From Sphingomonas abaci (GTDB taxonomy: Bacteria > Pseudomonadota > Alphaproteobacteria > Sphingomonadales > Sphingomonadaceae), in contig NZ_JACHNY010000009.1 in NCBI RefSeq assembly GCF_014199625.1, positions 62,001-126,000 on the forward strand: DNA of 64,000 nucleotides, given 5' to 3'. Each line of letters opens with the position of its first letter. Within the stretch, counting starts at the first letter, position 1. Shown here piece after piece: positions 37,617 to 46,834 of this stretch. The position numbers were made by a program, and so were the translations under genes. The notes beneath the pieces were generated by a model. It made no database searches and was not told where the DNA came from. It was given only the letters and a program-made list of their open reading frames with translations.

Positions 37617-40600
37617 ATGAAACTTTTGAAGGCCTTGCTGGGTACGAGCTGCGCGACCGCCGCATTGGTCGCCGCGCCCGCCCCGGCACAAACGCCGGAC
37701 CCGGCGACCGCGATCGGCGATCCGGTCGCCTCCGCCAAGCTGGCCGCCGCCAGCGATGACGACACGCCGCGCGACAATCGCGACGAGATCGTCGTGACCG
37801 GCACGCGCATCGTCCGCCCCAACGTCACCTCGGCCGCGCCGATCACCACCGTCACCTCGGCTGAGATCGCGGCGCAGGGCGCAACGACGATCGAGGAGGT
37901 GATGAATCGCCTGCCGCAGGTCCAGGCCAATGCCGAACAGAATTACGCCGACTCGAGCGGCCGTCAGCGCATCAAGCTGCGCAGCCTGGGCTTCGAACGC
38001 ACGCTCACGCTGGTCGACGGCCTGCGCCTCGGCATCCAGAACGGCATGGACGTCAGCATCATCCCGAACGCGCTGGTGGAGCGGATCGACGTGCTCACCG
38101 GCGGCGCCTCGTCAGTCTACGGATCCGATGCGGTGGCGGGCGTCGTCAACTTCATCCTGAAGAAGGATTTCGACGGCATCAATCTGAGCGGCATTTACAG
38201 CTTCTACAACCATGACAATCGCGCCAACCCCGTCACCGACGCGGCGAGCGCGGCGTTTTTCCCGTTTCCGCTCGGCCGGACCAACGACGGCGGACGCGCC
38301 GATCTGACGCTGACGGCCGGCAAGACCCTGTTCGGCGGCGCGCTGAACGTCAGCGGGTTCGTGAACTATCGCCAGTCCAACCAGGTCTCGCTCGGCGACC
38401 GGTCCTATTCGGCCTGCGAAGTGTCGCAGGCCATTGCGACGGGTGCGCTCAACTGCACGCGCAGCACCTATACCCAGGTCGGCACGATCGTGCCGGGCGG
38501 GGTCGGCGTCGGCAGCACGTTGGTCAACAATCCCGATGGTTCCGGCACCTTCGTTCCCTATAATTCGGGCCCGAACACAGCGGCCAATCCGTTCGACGAC
38601 ATCGCGTTCCAGCGCAACTTCAAGCGCGTCAATGCCGGCGGCTTCGTGACAGCGAACCTGTCGAGCGACATCGAACTCTATGGCTCCGGCCTCTATTACC
38701 GCGATCGGTCGTTCAACACGCTGCCCAACCGCGTCTACTCCTACACGGCGTACGGCTCCACACCGTTCCAGACCAATTGCGACAACCCTTTCCTGTCGGC
38801 ATCGCAGCGGACGACCTTATGCGGCGCGAAGACGAGTGGACTGGTGCCGCTCGACGTCCGCTAACGCTTCGATGGCCTGCCGCTGGTCGAGAACCGGTTC
38901 AACAACGAAGGCGTTCGGATCACCGGCGGCCTGCGCGGCAAGGTGCTGGACGAGGCGTGGAACTACGACATCGCCGGAGTCTTCTCGCGCACCAAGGGCA
39001 CGACGATCTACCCGGCGCAGCCCGATTTCGATCGCGTCAACCGATCGCTCCGGGCAGTGAACGTCAACGGCACGCCGACCTGCACCGCGGTGATCGACGG
39101 TACTGATCGCGCCTGCGTGCCCTTCAACGCCTTCCGGCCATTCAACACAAACGCGGCCCTCAACGACTATCTGTTCACCAGCGTCGACGGAACCCAGTCG
39201 AGCACCGGCCAGATGCGGCAGGTGCTGTCGGTCCTGAGCGGCGACCTGGGCAAGTACGGGATCACCTCTCCGCTCGCCGAACAGGGCGTGGCGGTCGCGT
39301 TCGGCAGCGAGTTCCGGGCCGAACGCTATGTCGAGACGGCGGACGCGCAGTTTCGCGAAACCAACGGCGGCACGGACAACCGCTACACGCAGAACGTCTT
39401 CGAGGTGAACACCGAACTCCAGGCGCCGCTGATCCAGAAGCGGCGCTTCGCGGAATTGCTCCAGCTCAATGGCGGCTATCGCGTGTCCAAGTACAACCGG
39501 CTGGAAGGACGCTTCAACACCTGGAAGATCGAAGGGTTGTGGGCCCCGGTCCTCGACCTCACGCTCCGCGCCTCGTTCAACAAGGCGCAGCGTGCGCCGA
39601 CCGTGACCCAGGCGGCGTCGGCGGCGAACATCCTCTATACGACCATCGGATCGCGCAACGATCCCTGCGCCTCGCGACCGGATCCCAATTCCTCCGACCC
39701 CAACCGGCGTCTGGCGCCGACGGCGACGCTCGATCAGTGCCGCCGGACCGGCCTGCCCGACACCCTGTACGGCAGTGCGGCGCTGAGCTGCCCCGACCAG
39801 CTCTGCACGATCCGCAACGGCGGGTTCCAGCTGACGCCGGAGACGGCCTATACGAAGACGTTCGGCGCGATCCTGCAACCGCGCTTCGTGCCGGGCCTGG
39901 TGGTGTCGGTCGACCGGTTCGTCATCGACCTCAACAACTCGATCAACTATTTCGCGGCCAACGATTTCCTGAATGGCTGCCTGACCACCGGCCTGGACTA
40001 TTATTGCCGCGGCATCGTGCGCAATCCCGGCAGCTTCACGCTCTACAGTCCGGCGGCGGGCAATCCGGCGACCGGCTGGATCGCGCAGGGCACCAGCAAC
40101 GGCTATCGGTCGCGGTCGCATGGCTGGGACTTCCAGGGGCAGTATAGTCTCGGCCTCGGTGGCGCGGGCCTGGTCGACATGACGTTCAACGGAACCCTCA
40201 TGACCTATGTCGGAGGGCAGGACTCCCCGATCGTCCCGCCGCGCAATTGCGTCGGCTATTACGGCCCCGGTTGTGGAGAGAGCATGCCGAAATGGTCGCA
40301 TGGCCTGCGCACCACCTGGTCCACGCCCGACAAGGTCGCGAGCGTGTCGCTCAACTGGCGGCACATCTCCGCCATGACGATCGCGTACAATGCCCCCGCC
40401 AGCACCGGCGTGCCTGCCGATCCCAGCCAGTTCCGCAAGTTCTACGCCGGTATTCCCACCTATGATTATTTCGACCTGTCGACCAGTTTCGATATCGCGA
40501 AGCGGTTCACCCTGCGCTTCTCGGTCAACAACCTGTTCGACCGCGATCCCCCACTGATCCCGGATTCGCGACAGACCCTCGGCCTGCTGCGCAGCAACAC

Positions 40601-40661
40601 GCTGTTCCGCTACGATCTGCTCGGTCGGCAGATCGTCATGGGGGTGTCCACCCGCTTCTGA
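37617..40661 (+). pseudogene. TonB-dependent receptor interrupted by an in-frame TAA
   Basis: An outer-membrane receptor split by one stop codon. The first part (37617-38864) has a signal peptide, the DEIVVTGTRIVRPN TonB-box region and a plug domain ending with LTGGASSVYGSDAVAGVVNFI. Codon 416 (38862-38864) is TAA, and the same reading frame continues without further stops to 40661 (barrel ending FSVNNLFDRDPP... LGRQIVMGVSTRF). Ignoring the stop gives 1014 codons, the normal size for this family. A single base change such as TAC/CAA to TAA, or a sequencing error, would explain it. Confidence 0.9.
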
Positions 40662-40672
40662 CGGGCATTGAC

Positions 40673-40708
40673 CCTTTCGGTCCGTCGGCGATCCGACGGG
40701 CCGAAAGG
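40673..40708 (+). terminator. Strong hairpin after the TonB receptor
   Basis: A 16-bp stem (CCTTTCGG at 40673-40680 plus CCGTCGG at 40682-40688, pairing with CCGACGG and CCGAAAGG at 40693-40708), including one T·G pair, closed by a CGAT tetraloop. It lies 11 nt after the receptor stop. No T-run follows. A very stable stem, likely terminating transcription. Confidence 0.65.
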
Positions 40709-40790
40709 CCGACACGCCTTGCGGTCATTGCTGCCAACCTCCTGGAATCCTTCATCCGCCATACAGCCGGCCAGGCGTATATCGGGCGGC

Positions 40791-41408
40791 ATGATCCCCC
40801 TGCCGGGCACGCATCCGCATTTCTATGCCATCGCCTTCGCATGCGTCGTCGTGCTGCTGGTGGCGCGGCGCATCCCGGGCCTGCGCGCCCTGATCTCGCT
40901 GGCGAGCTGGGCGGCGATCCTGATGCTGATGGTCGTCGTGGTGGGGCAACGCCAGACCTTCGACCCCTATGTCGCCCGGGCGTTGCAGGCCCTGCACCTG
41001 GAGGACCAGCGCGTCGAGGGCGGCGAGACCCGCATCCGCATGAGCCCCGACGGCCATTTCTGGATCCGCGCGCATATCGGCGGGATCGAGCAGCGGATGC
41101 TGGTCGACAGCGGCGCGACCGTCACCGCGCTGTCGGCGCGCACCGCCGCCGCCGCCGACCTGGCGGTGGGCGACGGTATCGTGCCGGTGCTGCTGACCAC
41201 CGCCAACGGCACGATCCGCGCGCAATCGGCGACGGTGGGCGAGATGCGGCTGGGCAATATCGTCGCGCGCGACCTGCCGGTGGTGGTCTCCCCCGCCTTT
41301 GGCGACGTCAACGTCGTCGGCATGAACTTCCTGTCGCGGCTGAAATCCTGGCGAGTCGAGGACAATGTGCTGATCCTGGTGCCGCATCATCCGCAGGACA
41401 CGGCCTGA
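40791..41408 (+). CDS. Retropepsin-like aspartic protease, TIGR02281 family
   Basis: A 205-residue protein with two N-terminal hydrophobic segments (about 9-25 and 32-52) and a C-terminal clan AA domain. The active-site motif is RMLVDSGATVTALS (VDSGAT), intact, with GMNFLSRLKSWRVEDNVLIL completing the fold. The family is single-domain, membrane-anchored, and expected to dimerise. Substrate unknown. It starts at ATG 40791. Confidence 0.88.
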   Translation: MIPLPGTHPHFYAIAFACVVVLLVARRIPGLRALISLASWAAILMLMVVVVGQRQTFDPYVARALQALHLEDQRVEGGETRIRMSPDGHFWIRAHIGGIEQRMLVDSGATVTALSARTAAAADLAVGDGIVPVLLTTANGTIRAQSATVGEMRLGNIVARDLPVVVSPAFGDVNVVGMNFLSRLKSWRVEDNVLILVPHHPQDTA

Positions 41409-41504
41409 CCGCTCCCCCCTGTTGCTCTCCCCTGTCCTCCGCGACCGAAAACTGGCAGACCCGCCGGCCGAACCACCCCCTTTCGACCGACGCGAGCCCG
41501 ATCC

Positions 41505-43307
41505 ATGTCCATCCATTCCGCCCGCCTCTCCGCCTTGCGCGACGAACTCCAGCGCCGGGGGCTGGACGGCTTCGTCGTGCCGCTGACCGACGAGCATATG
41601 AGCGAATATGTCGGCGGCTACGCACAGCGCCTCGCCTGGCTGACCGGGTTCGAGGGCTCGGCCGGCAGCGCGGTGGTCCTCGCCGGCGAGGCGGCGATCT
41701 TCACCGATGGCCGCTACACCATCCAGGTGCGCGAGCAGGTCTCGGGCGACGACTGGGCCTATGTCGGCGTCCCCGCCACCTCGGTCGCCGCCTGGCTGGC
41801 CGATCACGCGCCCGCCGGCGGCCGGATCGGCTACGACCCCTGGCTGCACACCCGCGTCTGGGTGACGGAGGTCGAGGCGGCGCTCGCCGGCACGGGCGCG
41901 GTGCTGGTGCCGGTCGAGACCAACCCGATCGATGCGATCTGGACCGACCAGCCCGCCCCCTCGCCCGCGCGGCTGGCGGTCCAGGACGAGCGCCACGCGG
42001 GCGTCGGCTCTGCCGCCAAGCGCGCCGAGATCGGTGACTGGCTGGCGGCGCGCGACGCCGACGCGGTGGTGCTGGCCGCGCTCGACTCGATCGCCTGGAC
42101 GCTCAACATCCGCGGTGGCGATGTCGACCACACGCCGGTCGCGCTCGCCTATGCGATCGTCCATGCCGATGGCGCGACCGACCTGTTCGTCGCGCCGGAG
42201 AAGCTGACCGAGGCGGTGCGCCAGCATCTGGGCAACTCGGTCCGCCTCCATCCGCGCGACGGCTTCGCAGCGGCGCTGGGCGGCTTTGCGGGCCGGACCG
42301 TGGTCGCCGACCCCAATGGCGCGGTCGCCGCCATCTTCGATGCCTTGGAGGCGGGCGGCGCGCGCGTGCTGCCGCTCCGCGATCCCGTCATCCTGGCCAA
42401 GGCGATCAAGAACCCGGTCGAGGTCGCCGGCCACCGCGCCGCCTCCGCGCGGGACGGCGTGGCGCTCACCCGGTTCCTCCACTGGGTCGCGACCGCGGCG
42501 CAGGACGGGTCGCAGACCGAATTGTCCGCCGCCGCGCGCCTGCTCGCCTTCCGCCAGGAAACGGGGCTGCTGCTCGACACGAGCTTCTCGACCATCTCCG
42601 CCACCGGCGCACATGGCGCGATCCCGCATTACCACGTCACCGCAGAGTCGGACGCGCGGATCGAACCGGGCCAGCTCTTTCTGATCGACTCGGGCGGGCA
42701 ATATGCCGACGGCACCACGGATGTGACGCGAGTGATGCCGATCGGCGCGCCGACGGCGGAGATGCGCGACCGCTTCACCCGCGTGCTGAAGGGGCATATC
42801 GCCATCGCCACCGCCATCTTCCCCGACGGCACGATGGGCGGCCAGATCGATGCCTTCGCCCGCCGTCCGCTGTGGGAGGCGGGGCTCGACTTCGCGCATG
42901 GCACCGGCCACGGCATCGGCGCCTATCTGGCGGTGCACGAGGGGCCGCAGCGGATCGCCGCGCCCAACTACCCCGGCGGCCAGGCGCTGGAGCCCCTGCG
43001 CGAGGGGATGCTGCTGTCCAACGAGCCGGGTTATTACAAGGCGGGCGAATATGGCATCCGCATCGAGAATCTGGTCCGCATCGAACGGCGCGCGATCGCG
43101 GGCGGCGATCCCGACCGAATCATGCTGGGGTTCGAGACGCTGACCTTCGCGCCCATCGAGCGCGATCTGATCGATCCGGCCCTATTGACGCCTGCCGAGC
43201 TTTCATGGCTCAATGCCTATCACGCCAAGGTGACGGAGATCATCGGCCCACAACTCGATGGAGAGGTGAAGGCATGGCTTTTGGGAAAATGCTCGCCCGT
43301 CGGCTGA
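41505..43307 (+). CDS. Aminopeptidase P family (M24) protein
   Basis: A 600-residue Xaa-Pro aminopeptidase with three domains: two creatinase-like N-terminal domains and a C-terminal pita-bread domain. The metal ligands are the Asp in LIDSGGQYADGTTDVTR (two Asp), His in HGTGHGIGAYLAVHEGP, Glu in LSNEPGYYK and Glu in IRIENLV. It releases N-terminal residues before proline. It stands alone, 96 nt after the retropepsin gene. Confidence 0.93.
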   Translation: MSIHSARLSALRDELQRRGLDGFVVPLTDEHMSEYVGGYAQRLAWLTGFEGSAGSAVVLAGEAAIFTDGRYTIQVREQVSGDDWAYVGVPATSVAAWLADHAPAGGRIGYDPWLHTRVWVTEVEAALAGTGAVLVPVETNPIDAIWTDQPAPSPARLAVQDERHAGVGSAAKRAEIGDWLAARDADAVVLAALDSIAWTLNIRGGDVDHTPVALAYAIVHADGATDLFVAPEKLTEAVRQHLGNSVRLHPRDGFAAALGGFAGRTVVADPNGAVAAIFDALEAGGARVLPLRDPVILAKAIKNPVEVAGHRAASARDGVALTRFLHWVATAAQDGSQTELSAAARLLAFRQETGLLLDTSFSTISATGAHGAIPHYHVTAESDARIEPGQLFLIDSGGQYADGTTDVTRVMPIGAPTAEMRDRFTRVLKGHIAIATAIFPDGTMGGQIDAFARRPLWEAGLDFAHGTGHGIGAYLAVHEGPQRIAAPNYPGGQALEPLREGMLLSNEPGYYKAGEYGIRIENLVRIERRAIAGGDPDRIMLGFETLTFAPIERDLIDPALLTPAELSWLNAYHAKVTEIIGPQLDGEVKAWLLGKCSPVG

Positions 43308-43411
43308 TCCAGGTGACGGCCGTCCTCGCGATTGGATGCGGCGCGTCGTTCGCGGCCTGGCAGGCCGCGGGCGTCGCCACCTATGCGGCGGGGTCGCTGG
43401 TCCGACGCTGA
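43274..43411 (+). CDS. Small membrane protein, 45 residues
   Basis: Begins at ATG 43274 with a strong ribosome site (GAGAGGTGAAGGC) and ends at TGA 43411: MAFGKMLARRLIQVTAVLAIGC, then a hydrophobic stretch and a basic SLVRR end. It overlaps the aminopeptidase P 3' end by 34 nt in another frame. The sequence predicts one transmembrane segment at about residues 12-30. I do not recognise a family. The strength of the ribosome site makes it a real candidate gene. Confidence 0.55.
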   Translation: MAFGKMLARRLIQVTAVLAIGCGASFAAWQAAGVATYAAGSLVRR

Positions 43412-43554
43412 TCGCCGGCGTCGTCCCCGTCCGCCTGCTCGCCCGCCGGCCGCACGGCGGCGGTGGCGTGTTCGCCACGCGCCTGTTCCTTCCGGCGCTT
43501 CAGATTGGCGCGCAATTGCGCCGCCAGCCGCGCGGCCCGATCGTCCTTGGTCAT
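43381..43554 (-). CDS. Small conserved protein, 57 residues
   Basis: Reads MTKDDRAARLAAQLRANLKRRKEQARGEH and then an acidic Pro/Ala-rich tail ending at TAG 43381. The N-terminal half is a strongly amphipathic Arg/Lys-rich helix of a kind common as a small stand-alone protein in sphingomonads. It ends inside the 45-residue gene on the opposite strand, overlapping it by 31 nt. No function known. Confidence 0.75.
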   Translation of the reverse strand: MTKDDRAARLAAQLRANLKRRKEQARGEHATAAVRPAGEQADGDDAGDQRRTSDPAA

Positions 43555-43637
43555 GTTTCTCGTCTAACCTCGAGCGGAATGGCTTGACAATGGCCGCCAG
43601 AACCGCTTTAGGCGCGCCTCACCCGAACGGGTCGAGT

Positions 43638-43712
<75 letters not shown>

Positions 43713-44136
43713 TTTTCCCTCTGTGATCATCCCCCCTTGCGGGGTTCCCGGACACGCCTCGCGCGGCTGATCAGCCCGCAGTCCGACCTGCTGTCGGAAC
43801 GCTCCTCTACCGGCGCTGTGGCCCGCATGGGCGGGGTTTGCCGACCGATAGGATGAAGGGAGCCCGTCGTCGGCCAGTTGCGTCTGTGACGGGCGGTCGC
43901 GGGTCGCCACGGCGTGCAGCGTGGCGGCTAAGGGCCGCATGGTCGCGCAAGACCGGCGACCTCGTGGTTCCGCCGACCGGGGACGCGGAGCGTCGACCCG
44001 TGCATGATGGCGGAACAGGGACCGGCATGGCGGTCGACGCCATCCTCCCCGTGTCGGGTCCGGGAGCGGCAAGGCCGCGCCCCATCCCCAGCGATGATGC
44101 GGCCGGGATCAGCCCGGCCGCACCGCTTCGCCGATG
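43713..44136. other. Region between tRNA-Thr and the second mucR
   Basis: About 420 nt. Apart from the hairpin at 44098-44122 (see its entry) I see no gene; open frames here are long only because of high GC. It could hold readthrough sequence from a lost element, but nothing diagnostic is present. Confidence 0.4.
44098..44122 (-). terminator. Hairpin after the second mucR-like gene
   Basis: A perfect 10-bp stem, TGCGGCCGGG / CCCGGCCGCA (44098-44107, 44113-44122), with a 5-nt loop, 14 nt after the MucR stop on the minus strand. It lacks a T-run, so termination may be partial. Confidence 0.6.
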
Positions 44137-44574
44137 TTATTCGTCGCCGGCCTCGTCCGCGCGGCTGCTCTTGCGGCCCAGGCCGATCGTCTTGGCCATG
44201 GCGCTGCGGCTCTCGCTGTACGCGGGCGCGACCATCGGATAGTCGGGGCGCAAGCCATAGCGCTGACGATATTCGTCCGGGGTCAGGCCGTGCGTCGCGA
44301 GATGGCGCCGGAGCGTCTTGTACGGCTTGCCATCGATCATCGAGATGATGAACTCGCGCGAAGCCAGCGACTTGCGGGCGCTGACTGCCGGCATATGCTC
44401 CTGGCCGGACGATTCCGCGACGGGTTCGGCCGGCGCGGCCAGCCGCGACACCGCCTCATGCATCGCCTGCAGGAAGGCCGGGACATCGTCCGGCGTCGTG
44501 CGGGTGTTGGGGTTGCCCAGCCAGGCGATGGTCAGCTCGGTGGCCAGCTCGACGGCGTTCAGTTCATCACTCAT
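44137..44574 (-). CDS. MucR/Ros-family transcriptional regulator, copy 2
   Basis: A 145-residue paralogue of the regulator at 27955-28449. The core is nearly the same: ELATELTIAWLGNPNTRT at the N-terminus, HLATHGLTPDEYRQRYGLRPDYPMVAPAYSESRSAMAKTIGLGRK at the C-terminus. The zinc-finger cysteines are also missing here (FIISMIDGKPYKTLRRH). It has a shorter tail than copy 1. The ATG 44574 gives MSDELNAVELATEL. Confidence 0.92.
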   Translation of the reverse strand: MSDELNAVELATELTIAWLGNPNTRTTPDDVPAFLQAMHEAVSRLAAPAEPVAESSGQEHMPAVSARKSLASREFIISMIDGKPYKTLRRHLATHGLTPDEYRQRYGLRPDYPMVAPAYSESRSAMAKTIGLGRKSSRADEAGDE

Positions 44575-44617
44575 GCATTCATACTCATGTTGTCGTCGCA
44601 AAAAGTCTTGAGCGCGA

Positions 44618-44815
44618 TCAGAGGCTGATATTGCGCTTCTTCATTTCCGCCAAGGCCAATTGACCAAGCACCGAGTCCGGCTTGGACCGAAAAATATCGG
44701 CGAAATCGAGTAGATCCTCATCGGCCAGATCGACCACCGAAGTCTCGATCGCCGCGAGTTGCGCTGTGGCGCGCTCACGGCTGGTGTTCAGCCGCTTCAT
44801 CCGTGTCTTCAACAT
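44618..44815 (-). CDS. Small conserved hypothetical protein, 65 residues
   Basis: MLKTRMKRLNTSRERATAQLAAIETSVVDLADEDLLDFADIFRSKPDSVLGQLALAEMKKRNISL, beginning at ATG 44815. It is a short, charged, helical protein with no signal or membrane segment. Coding base pattern and clean start support a gene, but I recognise no function. It lies upstream of the mucR-like gene on the same strand. Confidence 0.65.
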   Translation of the reverse strand: MLKTRMKRLNTSRERATAQLAAIETSVVDLADEDLLDFADIFRSKPDSVLGQLALAEMKKRNISL

Positions 44816-44886
44816 GGGAGCCACCCTAACAGGCATGGACGGTGCGGCAAGAGTGGAAGCCCCTCCAAGCGCTTGCGCGGCCGATT

Positions 44887-45306
44887 TCAGCGAAACCGGG
44901 TCGCGGTCGGTCCGGACCGGTGGACGAATCCGAAATAGGCGGCGCCGGCAGCGAGCAGCGCGTGGAGCCAGATGTCGTTTCCATAGATAGGCACCAGGCC
45001 GAAGGTCGTCGCGGTCGCCGGGACCAGGCCCAGGAGCGTCAGCAGCGCATAGATCAGCGCCACGCCGCGCGCATAGGCGATCGATCCCGCCACGCTGCGC
45101 GCCGCGAGCACGCCCCACAGCCCGAAGGCCAGATGCACCAGGTTATGGAGGACATTTACCGGGAACAGGCCCAGCGCCAAGCGCGACGCGGCGGTGACCG
45201 TCAGGCCCGGATGCATATGCGCCGGCGACAGGCCCGGCACGAACCCTGCGGCGCCCGCCAGCAGGAAGACCGCGCCATAGAGCATGGCGAAATGACGCAC
45301 CGACAT
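44887..45306 (-). CDS. DUF4383-like membrane protein
   Basis: A 139-residue protein with four hydrophobic segments (about 7-27, 45-70, 76-97 and 110-128), including LGLFPVNVLHNLVHLAFGLWGV, the hallmark of the DUF4383 family. Function unknown; likely an inner-membrane protein. ATG 45306 follows GAGGCC on the minus strand; no clear partner genes. Confidence 0.8.
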   Translation of the reverse strand: MSVRHFAMLYGAVFLLAGAAGFVPGLSPAHMHPGLTVTAASRLALGLFPVNVLHNLVHLAFGLWGVLAARSVAGSIAYARGVALIYALLTLLGLVPATATTFGLVPIYGNDIWLHALLAAGAAYFGFVHRSGPTATRFR

Positions 45307-45422
45307 AGAGGCCTCCGTTTCCGTCCCGCCCCAGCGCCGAAGCGTCGGCAAGGTTCCCCGTTTTGATCCAGGCTGGCAGCATGGATGAACCCAGCCGGGC
45401 CGGAGTGCCAGACACCAGGGAG

Positions 45423-45448
45423 CCGCGCCCCCGTCGATGGGGGCGCGG
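45423..45448 (-). terminator. Perfect hairpin after the type I secretion operon
   Basis: A perfect 10-bp stem, CCGCGCCCCC / GGGGGCGCGG, with a 6-nt loop (45433-45438), located 12 nt after the HlyD stop. No T-run follows. It is the probable end of the protease/secretion operon. Confidence 0.6.
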
Positions 45449-45460
45449 TCGGCCGTCCGC

Positions 45461-46834
45461 TTACCGCTCGTGGAAGGAGCGCGTCGTCGCCTCGGTCAGC
45501 GGCTCCAGCAGGTAATCGAGCGCGGTCCGCGGGCGCAGCTTCACCGTCACCTGCACCGGCACGCCCGGATGCACGCCGGTATCGCCGCCCCGCGCCCGGC
45601 GCAGCAGGGCGAGCTGGCTGTCGGGTACGACGATCTCGGCGGTGAAATAGCTCGCCCCGCTCGCCTCGTCGCGCAGGCTGTCGGCGGAAACGGTGCGGAT
45701 GCGGCCGGTCAGGATCGGCAGGTCGCGCTGGTGGAGCGACAGGAACTTCACCTCCGCTTCGCGGCCGGCACGGACGCCGTCGATGTCGTCGGGCGCGAAA
45801 TGCGCGGTGACGATCAGCGGCACATGGTCGGGCACGATCTCCAGGATCGGCTGGCCTGGCGTCACCACCGCGCCCGGCGAGAAGAGGTGCAGGTTGACCA
45901 CCCGGCCGCTGACCGGCGCGCGCACCAGGGTGCGCTCCACCTGGTCCCGCGCCGCCGCCAGCCGGGGGAGCGCGTCGTTCAGCTTGAACTGCGTGTCGCG
46001 TAACTGCTGCGCGGCATCGTCGGTCAATTTGCGCGCGGTCTCGGCCACCTGCTGCTCGGTACCGGCGATCTGCTCGCGCATGGCGGCGGTGCGGGCGGCA
46101 TAATCGGCGTTGCTGCCGTCCAGCTCCGCGATCGAGCGTTCCAGCGCGCGGACGCTGTTGCGCGACACCACCCCCTGCTCCGCCAGCCGCCGCGTGCTGT
46201 CGAGCTGCGCCCGCAGCGAGGCGCGCTGGACCGAGGTCGCATCGACCTGCGCCGCATAGCCGCGCGCCTGTTCGGCGACCTGGTCCTCCTGCTTGCGGAG
46301 CACGCCGCGCGTGGCGCCGAGCAGCGCTTGGCGCGCCCGCACCTGCGCCAGTTGCAGCCGCTCCGCGCGTTCGATCAACGGTCGGTCGGCGGCCGAGGCG
46401 TTGGCGAAATCGGCGGGCCAGCGGATTGGCCGCCCCTCCAGCTCCGCTTCCAGCCGGGCACGCTGCGCCTGGAGGTCGATCACCGTCGCCGCCAGCGCCC
46501 GCTCGGTCGCCACCGCCTCGGCAGCGGACAGGCGCAGCAGCACCTGCCCGGCCTTCACCTGCTGCCCGTCATGGACCAGCACCGCCTCGACATTGCCGCC
46601 GGCGCGGTTCTGCACCAGCTGGCGGTTGCCGGCGACGGTCACCTGCCCCTGTCCGAAGGCGGCGGCGTCGAGCCGAGTCAGCGCCGCCCAGCCCCCCAGC
46701 ACCACGAAGAACAGGAAGGCGGTGATGCCACCGAGCAGCAGCGCGCGCCGCGGCGAATCGTCCAGCACGGGCACTGCCGATCCGGGGGCCATTTGCGGGG
46801 CCATCGGGGGAGCGGACAGCGTCGCCGCGGTCAT
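45461..46834 (-). CDS. Type I secretion periplasmic adaptor, HlyD family
   Basis: A 457-residue membrane fusion protein: one N-terminal transmembrane segment (about 30-52, LLLGGITAFLFFVVLGGWAAL), lipoyl half-domains flanking a coiled coil (about 100-300), and a C-terminal beta region ending LRPRTALDYLLEPLTEATTRSF. The PVSGRVVNLHLFSPGAVVTPGQPILEIVP segment is the second lipoyl half. It spans the periplasm between ABC exporter and TolC. Its start overlaps the ABC gene by 4 nt. Confidence 0.93.
   Translation of the reverse strand: MTAATLSAPPMAPQMAPGSAVPVLDDSPRRALLLGGITAFLFFVVLGGWAALTRLDAAAFGQGQVTVAGNRQLVQNRAGGNVEAVLVHDGQQVKAGQVLLRLSAAEAVATERALAATVIDLQAQRARLEAELEGRPIRWPADFANASAADRPLIERAERLQLAQVRARQALLGATRGVLRKQEDQVAEQARGYAAQVDATSVQRASLRAQLDSTRRLAEQGVVSRNSVRALERSIAELDGSNADYAARTAAMREQIAGTEQQVAETARKLTDDAAQQLRDTQFKLNDALPRLAAARDQVERTLVRAPVSGRVVNLHLFSPGAVVTPGQPILEIVPDHVPLIVTAHFAPDDIDGVRAGREAEVKFLSLHQRDLPILTGRIRTVSADSLRDEASGASYFTAEIVVPDSQLALLRRARGGDTGVHPGVPVQVTVKLRPRTALDYLLEPLTEATTRSFHER

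Noticed and set aside
43713-44097. Integrated element next to tRNA-Thr
   Set aside because: No integrase, no repeat of the tRNA 3' end in the following sequence, and no phage or plasmid genes.
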